Notes under the pieces: model-generated | The model's input: only the letters and a program-made list of their open reading frames with translations | The model's database searches: none | What the model was told of the DNA's origin: nothing | Program-made: the position numbers and the translations under genes | Assembly: GCF_002741015.1 (NCBI RefSeq) | Contig: NZ_CP016616.1 | Coordinates: 5,668,501 to 5,732,500, forward strand | Length of the DNA: 64,000 nucleotides | DNA from: Microvirga ossetica | Lineage (GTDB): Bacteria; Pseudomonadota; Alphaproteobacteria; Rhizobiales; Beijerinckiaceae | Direction of reading: 5' to 3' | Shown here: positions 59,636 to 64,000 of the stretch, one piece after another | Numbering within the stretch: position 1 is the stretch's first letter | Layout: each line of letters begins with the position of its first letter

Positions 59636-60382
59636 TTACTCCGCCCGCACCCAGCCGTGCGCCAGGAGCCGCTCCTGCGGCTTGAAGCGGGCCTTGTAGG
59701 CCATCTTCTTCGAGCCATCGACCCAGTAGCCGAGATAGAGATAGGGCAGGCCCATCGCCTTGGCACGCCGGATGTGATCGAGGATCATGAAGGTGCCGAG
59801 GCTGCGGTCGTGCTGCTCCGGCTCGTAGAACGAATAGACCATGGACAGGCCGTCGCTCATCTCGTCGGTGAGGCTCACCGCAATCAGGTCGCCCGATCCC
59901 TTGCCGGTGATGCCGCTGTCGATGCCGCGCCGGCGGTACTCGATGACCTTCGTATCCACGTGGCTGTCCTCGACCATCATGGAATAATCGAGCACCGACA
60001 TGTCGGCCATGCCGCCATCGGCATGGCGCAGGTCCACGTAGCGGCGAAACAGCGAGTACTGCTCGGAGCTCGGCCGGTTCGGCAGCGCCTGGCCGATCAG
60101 GTCGGCATTGTCCTTGAGAACCCGCTTCAGGTTGCCCGACGGTTCGAACTCGTCGACGAGGACGCGCACCGATACGCAGGCCCGGCAGGTATCGCAGGCG
60201 GGTCTATAGGCGATGGTCTGAGACCGGCGGAAGCCGCCTTGCGTGAGGATCTCGTTCAGCTCCCGACCGCGCCGTCCCACGATATGCGTGAAGACCTTGC
60301 GCTCCTCCTTGCCCGGCAGATAGGGGCACGCGGATGGGGAGGTGAGGTAGAATTGCGGGGCGTCGCGTGGTTGGCTCGTCAA
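59636..60382 (-). CDS. bpt: Aspartate/glutamate leucyltransferase (Bpt)
   Basis: A 248-residue aminoacyl-tRNA--protein transferase of the bacterial Bpt group, which adds leucine to N-terminal Asp or Glu and so feeds the N-end rule pathway. It has [16 protein letters not shown], the cysteine-rich [13 protein letters not shown], and the C-terminal [20 protein letters not shown] then [16 protein letters not shown] motif conserved with eukaryotic ATE1. Length is standard. The start is ATG 60382. It stands alone on the minus strand after a repeat. Confidence 0.92.
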   Translation of the reverse strand: MTSQPRDAPQFYLTSPSACPYLPGKEERKVFTHIVGRRGRELNEILTQGGFRRSQTIAYRPACDTCRACVSVRVLVDEFEPSGNLKRVLKDNADLIGQALPNRPSSEQYSLFRRYVDLRHADGGMADMSVLDYSMMVEDSHVDTKVIEYRRRGIDSGITGKGSGDLIAVSLTDEMSDGLSMVYSFYEPEQHDRSLGTFMILDHIRRAKAMGLPYLYLGYWVDGSKKMAYKARFKPQERLLAHGWVRAE

Positions 60383-60697
60383 GCGGGAAAGCCCTGTGGA
60401 GAAACCTAGAGCGCTTCGTCAACGCCCAAGGATAACATTGGTGTCGGCGGCGTCCAGGAAAAGAAGGGGGAATGTCACAGGGGTTTGTTTGCGGGCGGGT
60501 CGCGTGGCCGGCTTCTTCCCTCCCCTTTCGGGGAGGGGTAGGGGGTGGGGGTGGTGCGACCGGGCGAGCGATTAATCCAGTTAGATATTGTAGCGACCGC
60601 TGATCGTCTAAAGGAAGCGCAGCGTTCCGACTTTACGACCCCCACCCTTTCATCCCTCCCCGCAAGGGGGAGGGAAGCAGCGCCATGTTCGTACGGC
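60383..60697. other. Gap between bpt and the RDD gene
   Basis: A family A repeat covers half of it (60518-60675). The rest shows no gene or recognisable promoter. Confidence 0.55.
60518..60675. repeat. Dispersed palindromic repeat, family A (spacer type II)
   Basis: Arms CCCTCCCCTTTCGGGGAGGG and CCTCCCCGCAAGGGGGAGGG. The spacer starts GGTGCGACCGGGCGAGCGAT and ends CCGACTTTACGACCCCCACC, as in the copy at 5266. Confidence 0.8.
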
Positions 60698-61180
60698 CTA
60701 AGCCCTGACCACCATCATTCCGGTGAGCAGGTCGCGGATGAAGCGCCGGTCGTCGCGCACGAAGCCCACCAGCACGTCGCAGGCCCAGAGCAGGAAGGTC
60801 GAGATCGCGACGTAGAAGAACAGCGCATGCACCGCTGCCGCGAGCGGAGAGGGTCCCCGGCCGGTCCGCGGGTCGATGACGCGCAGGCCCATATAGCGCA
60901 TGCCGACCGTCGCCTGCGCCGAGCCCCCGATCGTCACCGCGTTGTAGACGATGAAGATCAGCGCGGTGAGCGGCAGGGCGAAGAACAGGCCCCAGCCGAG
61001 ACCGAGCGTGATGATACCGAGGAAGAAGATGGCGATCGAGATCAGAACGACCCAGAGCGCGATGACCACGAGGTCGATCAGATAGGCCCAGAAGCGCCGG
61101 GATATGACACCTTCCGTCAGCCGGGAATCCGCCTCGAAGGACGGGTAGTTCAGGGTCGGCGGGTAGGGTCGGTTGACCAT
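60698..61180 (-). CDS. RDD family membrane protein
   Basis: A 160-residue protein with three hydrophobic segments. RRFWAYLIDLVVIALWVVLI is the R-x-x-A-x-x-x-D family motif, and GQA-like YMGLRVIDPRTGRGPSP follows. Function is unknown; some RDD proteins are osmotolerance or antiporter-linked. It ends the minus-strand run livH-ilvA-RDD, 10 nt downstream of the threonine ammonia-lyase gene. Confidence 0.8.
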   Translation of the reverse strand: MVNRPYPPTLNYPSFEADSRLTEGVISRRFWAYLIDLVVIALWVVLISIAIFFLGIITLGLGWGLFFALPLTALIFIVYNAVTIGGSAQATVGMRYMGLRVIDPRTGRGPSPLAAAVHALFFYVAISTFLLWACDVLVGFVRDDRRFIRDLLTGMMVVRA

Positions 61181-61190
61181 CGGTCTCTCC

Positions 61191-62432
61191 TCAGAAGGCG
61201 GTCTCGGGCAGGCTGCGGGATTCGATCCGCTGCGGTGCGAGCCCCTCAGCAGCCAGGGACTCGAACACCTCCAATGTATGTTGTCTGTCCCGTGTTTCGA
61301 TAGTGATGTCGATGGAAACGCCTTTTGCCGGCACGTCGAGGAACAGCCGGCCGTGGGAAACCTCGAGGATGTTGGCGCCGAGACTGCCGAGCAGGCTCGC
61401 GACGCGCCCGAGCAGGCCCGGACGGTCGTTGGAGGTGATGCGGAAGGAGGTGATGCGGTCGTCGCGCTCCAATTCGCGCACCATCACGGAGGCGAGGATG
61501 CGCGCGTCGATGTTGCCGCCGCAGAGCACGAGGCCGACGCGCTTGCCCTGGAAGTGCTCGGGATTCGCCAGCATGGCCGCGAGCCCCGCGGCGCCTGCGC
61601 CTTCCGCCATGGTCCGCTGCAGGGTGGCATAGGCATTCACCGCGCGCTCGATCATCGCCTCCTCGACCGGGAAGATCACGGGGACGAGATCGCGCACGAT
61701 GGGCAGCGGCAATTGCCCGACGGTCTTGACCGCGATGCCTTCCGCGAGCGTCGCCCCGCCGATCGGCCGATTCTCGCCGCGGATCGCGTTGCGGAAGGAC
61801 GGATAGAGGGCGGCTTCGACGCCGACGATCTCGATGTCGGGCTTGATCGCCTTGGCGGCCACCGTGATGCCGGAGATCAGCCCGCCACCGCCGATGGGCA
61901 CGACGATCTGGTCGAGGTCGGGGGCATCGCTGAGCATTTCGAGGGCGATGGTGCCCTGGCCGGCCATCACCTTCGGGTCGTCGTAGGGGTGGACGAAGAC
62001 GAGCCCTTCCGCGTCGGCGATCTCGCGGGCACGGGCCGCCGACTCGTAGAGCGTCTCGCCGTCCAGGATCACCTTTGCGCCGTAGGAGCGCGTGTTCTCC
62101 GCCTTCACCAGGGGCGTGCCCTCGGGCATGACGATGGTCGCGGGGATGCCGAGGCGGCGCGCATGATAGGCGACGGCCTGGGCATGGTTGCCGGCCGACA
62201 TGGCGATGACGCCGCGGGCACGCTCGGCCGGCTCAAGGCTTTCCAGCTTCGTGGCGGCTCCGCGCTCCTTGAACGAGCCGGTCGGCTGCATGTTCTCGTG
62301 CTTCACGAAAACCGTCGCGCCGGTGAGCTGCGACAGGCGAGGGGCGGGTACGAGGGGCGTCCGCAGGACCTTGCCCTCGATCGTCTTCGCTGCGCGCTGC
62401 ACGTCCTCGATGGTGATGGCGTATTCGGCCAC
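61191..62432 (-). CDS. Threonine ammonia-lyase
   Basis: A 413-residue fold-type II PLP enzyme that deaminates threonine to 2-oxobutanoate. The PLP lysine is Lys55 in QPTGSFKERGAA, and the phosphate loop is PIGGGGLISG. A C-terminal ACT-like domain (TSFRITSNDRPGLLGRVASL) follows, the short form as in TdcB with ACT or IlvA1. I chose GTG 62432, which has GGAGGA 5 nt upstream; the ATG at 62453 would add seven residues. It lies 30 nt downstream of the branched-chain permease gene and 10 nt upstream of the RDD gene, so the three are probably one transcript. Confidence 0.9.
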   Translation of the reverse strand: MAEYAITIEDVQRAAKTIEGKVLRTPLVPAPRLSQLTGATVFVKHENMQPTGSFKERGAATKLESLEPAERARGVIAMSAGNHAQAVAYHARRLGIPATIVMPEGTPLVKAENTRSYGAKVILDGETLYESAARAREIADAEGLVFVHPYDDPKVMAGQGTIALEMLSDAPDLDQIVVPIGGGGLISGITVAAKAIKPDIEIVGVEAALYPSFRNAIRGENRPIGGATLAEGIAVKTVGQLPLPIVRDLVPVIFPVEEAMIERAVNAYATLQRTMAEGAGAAGLAAMLANPEHFQGKRVGLVLCGGNIDARILASVMVRELERDDRITSFRITSNDRPGLLGRVASLLGSLGANILEVSHGRLFLDVPAKGVSIDITIETRDRQHTLEVFESLAAEGLAPQRIESRSLPETAF

Positions 62433-62462
62433 GTTGTCCTCCGGACTTCTCATTATAGGCCC

Positions 62463-63821
62463 TTAAACGGGTCTTGGTGTCGGATCCTTGAAGCCGAGCA
62501 GGCCGCCGGGCCGGAAGATCAGGAACACGACCAGGGCCACATAAAGCGCCATGTCGCGCATCTCGATCGGCAGATAGGCAGACCACAGGGTTTCGAACAA
62601 TCCCACGGCGAAGCCTCCTAGCATCGCACCGGGGATCGAGCCAATCCCGCCGATGATGGCGGCGATCAGGGCCTTGAGCCCGTACTGGAACCCGCCGGCG
62701 AAGCCCAGGCCGCCATATTGCGCGACGATCAGCATGCCGGAAAGGCCCGCCATCGCCCCGGCAACACCTAAGGTCTGCAGGAGGAGACGGGGTCCGTTCA
62801 CGCCCATCAGCGCCGCGGCGCGGGCGTCGTCCGCAGAGGCCCGCCAGGCGCGTCCGAAGCCGGTCGCCTGGACGAGCCAGAGAAGGCTCGATGCCGCAAG
62901 AACGCCGATGCCGGCGGTGATAACCGTGATCGGCGTAAGATTCACGATGAACTCGCCGGCACGGGCGAGGGGCCAGGCCTCCGACCAGATCGGCGGCAGC
63001 CAGACCGTGACCGGGCTCTGCACGAGCCTCAAGTATTCCATCAGGAAGAGGGACATGCCGACGGTCGCGATCAGGCTCGGCTGCGGGCTTTCCGCCGTGA
63101 TGCGGCCGATGGTGAAATACCCGCCGACCGCGTTGTGGATCGCGCCTGCGAAGAGCGCCGCCGCGAGACCGGCTGCAAGCCCGAGCACCGGCGAGCTGAC
63201 GCCGTAACCAAGCAGGATCGAGGTGCCGGCGACCGTCGCCGCCGAGCCGATGGCGGCCAGTTCCCCGAAGGCGAGGTTGATCCGCCCGCTCAGGCCGAAG
63301 ACGAGGGCGAATGAAACCGCAAGCAAGGCATAGATCGCCGTCCTCGGCAGGCTGACCAGAATCTGCTGCAGCCAGTAGGCGACGCTCAACGGGATATCGG
63401 CCACATCGGCGTCGGCGCGGCTGCCGGGATCGCCCGCGGCGCCCTCCGGGGTGTCGAGATAATAGCGCTTCAGGAGATAGAGGCTGGCGCCGGACATGGG
63501 GCCTTCCTCGGTGCCGAGTCCGACGAGGTCCGCCTTGTTGGCCGCGAGCCCCTCGGCGGCGAACTGGCAGATGGCATAGCGTTCAAGAGCGGGGCGATCC
63601 GGATGCTGGGCCACGTAATCGACGCGCAGGCTGCGCGGCGCCGGGCCTTCCCGCACGCGTTCCACGGTGATGACCGCTCCGGGATTGAGCGCCGGCAGGG
63701 TGGACCGGCAGACCCGCACCTGATCGGCATCGATGGAGATGCCGCAGGCGGAGAGGAGGCAAAGAGCTAGCAGGAGGGATGCGAGCCGCGCCGCTCCCAG
63801 TGACCGGCCCATGATGGGCAT
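62463..63821 (-). CDS. LivH-type branched-chain amino acid ABC permease with lipoprotein-like N-terminal domain
   Basis: A 452-residue protein. The permease part (about residues 150-450) is LivH-like: ALLAVSFALVFGLSGRINLA, then FGELAAIGSA, and AAIIGGIGSIPGAMLGGFAV. Ahead of it are about 145 residues with a signal and lipobox (LASLLLALCLLSACGIS, Cys26) and a soluble domain with VCRSTLPALNPGAVITVERV and YAICQFAAEGLAANKADLVG. LivH proteins are usually about 290 residues, so this is a fusion or an extended subfamily. An ATG at 63812 is an alternative start. No ATPase or LivM gene is on this side; they may lie beyond the window. Confidence 0.85.
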   Translation of the reverse strand: MPIMGRSLGAARLASLLLALCLLSACGISIDADQVRVCRSTLPALNPGAVITVERVREGPAPRSLRVDYVAQHPDRPALERYAICQFAAEGLAANKADLVGLGTEEGPMSGASLYLLKRYYLDTPEGAAGDPGSRADADVADIPLSVAYWLQQILVSLPRTAIYALLAVSFALVFGLSGRINLAFGELAAIGSAATVAGTSILLGYGVSSPVLGLAAGLAAALFAGAIHNAVGGYFTIGRITAESPQPSLIATVGMSLFLMEYLRLVQSPVTVWLPPIWSEAWPLARAGEFIVNLTPITVITAGIGVLAASSLLWLVQATGFGRAWRASADDARAAALMGVNGPRLLLQTLGVAGAMAGLSGMLIVAQYGGLGFAGGFQYGLKALIAAIIGGIGSIPGAMLGGFAVGLFETLWSAYLPIEMRDMALYVALVVFLIFRPGGLLGFKDPTPRPV

Positions 63822-63827
63822 GCGCGG

Positions 63828-63940
63828 CCTTTGCCTTCCCCTTGCGGCGAGGCAAAGGGGTGGGGATGGTCTGACCGGGTGAGAGATCGCGGCGATGCGC
63901 GATCCTCCCTCTCCCGGCTGGGAGAGGGCTGGGGTGAGGG
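63828..63940. repeat. Decayed family A repeat next to another inverted repeat
   Basis: CTTCCCCTTGCGGCGAGGCA then AAGGGGTGGGGATGGTCTGACC resembles one arm and type II spacer end of family A. It is followed by CTCCCTCTCCCGGCTGGGAGAGGG, a different palindrome. The second family A arm is missing. No gene is seen from here to the window end. Confidence 0.5.
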
Positions 63941-64000
63941 AAGGCCGGTGCCGGATGAAGCGGTGAGGGAGACGTGTCGCGGCGGAAGCGGTGGCGCTGG

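Overview
The window is high-GC alphaproteobacterial chromosome. Protein-level resemblance, the purF-cvpA, alr-radA-dnaB and pdxJ-acpS-lepB-rnc-era gene orders, the GTTC-N7-GTTC LexA-type box and the abundant palindromic intergenic repeats point to Hyphomicrobiales (Rhizobiales), most likely Methylobacteriaceae of the Microvirga kind. That placement is inference, because no rRNA gene is present. No tRNA, rRNA or CRISPR array was recognised.

Layout. 1-14.5 kb: divergent epmA (partial)/efp, an aminotransferase, a ppx/gppA-rlmE pair, a sugar dehydrogenase, a dienelactone hydrolase, an MFS exporter, and the purine block guaB, rsmB-like, guaA. 14.6-25.7 kb: a TRAP transporter membrane pair without its binding protein, NnrU, a YfgM-like protein with der, an ABC exporter, an EamA permease killed by one amber codon, and its divergent MocR-type regulator. 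25.7-34.4 kb is the accessory region: a GIY-YIG gene between two palindromic repeats, a RelA/SpoT-type alarmone synthetase gene cut twice by IS630 elements, a LexA-box promoter facing a structured non-coding stretch, a small RTX protein divergent from a LuxR regulator, and a third IS630 copy placed between two convergent genes. 34.8-46.5 kb: SDR-purF-cvpA, an RTX/cadherin gene wedged between cvpA and radA, then radA-alr-dnaB and rplI-DUF2232-rpsR-rpsF, all on the minus strand. 46.9-50.6 kb: pdxJ-acpS-lepB-rnc-era. 50.6-64 kb: a soluble PilZ-containing chemoreceptor, a cyclase-TPR protein, an OmpA-family protein, recO, parC, bpt, and an RDD/threonine deaminase/LivH-type permease cluster.

Functionally most of the window is housekeeping: GTP synthesis (guaB, guaA), purine synthesis (purF), ribosome assembly and translation (der, era, rlmE, rsmB-like, rnc, efp with epmA, S6, S18, L9), replication and repair (dnaB, radA, recO, parC), and cell envelope (alr, lepB, OmpA). 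The most unusual material is at 26.2-33.8 kb. Removing two IS630 elements and one copy of each TA duplication restores an uninterrupted 403-codon RelA/SpoT-domain gene, and just downstream a consensus sigma-70 promoter abutting a LexA box drives a region with strong stems but no credible protein. At least six families of dispersed palindromic repeats fill the gaps between genes.
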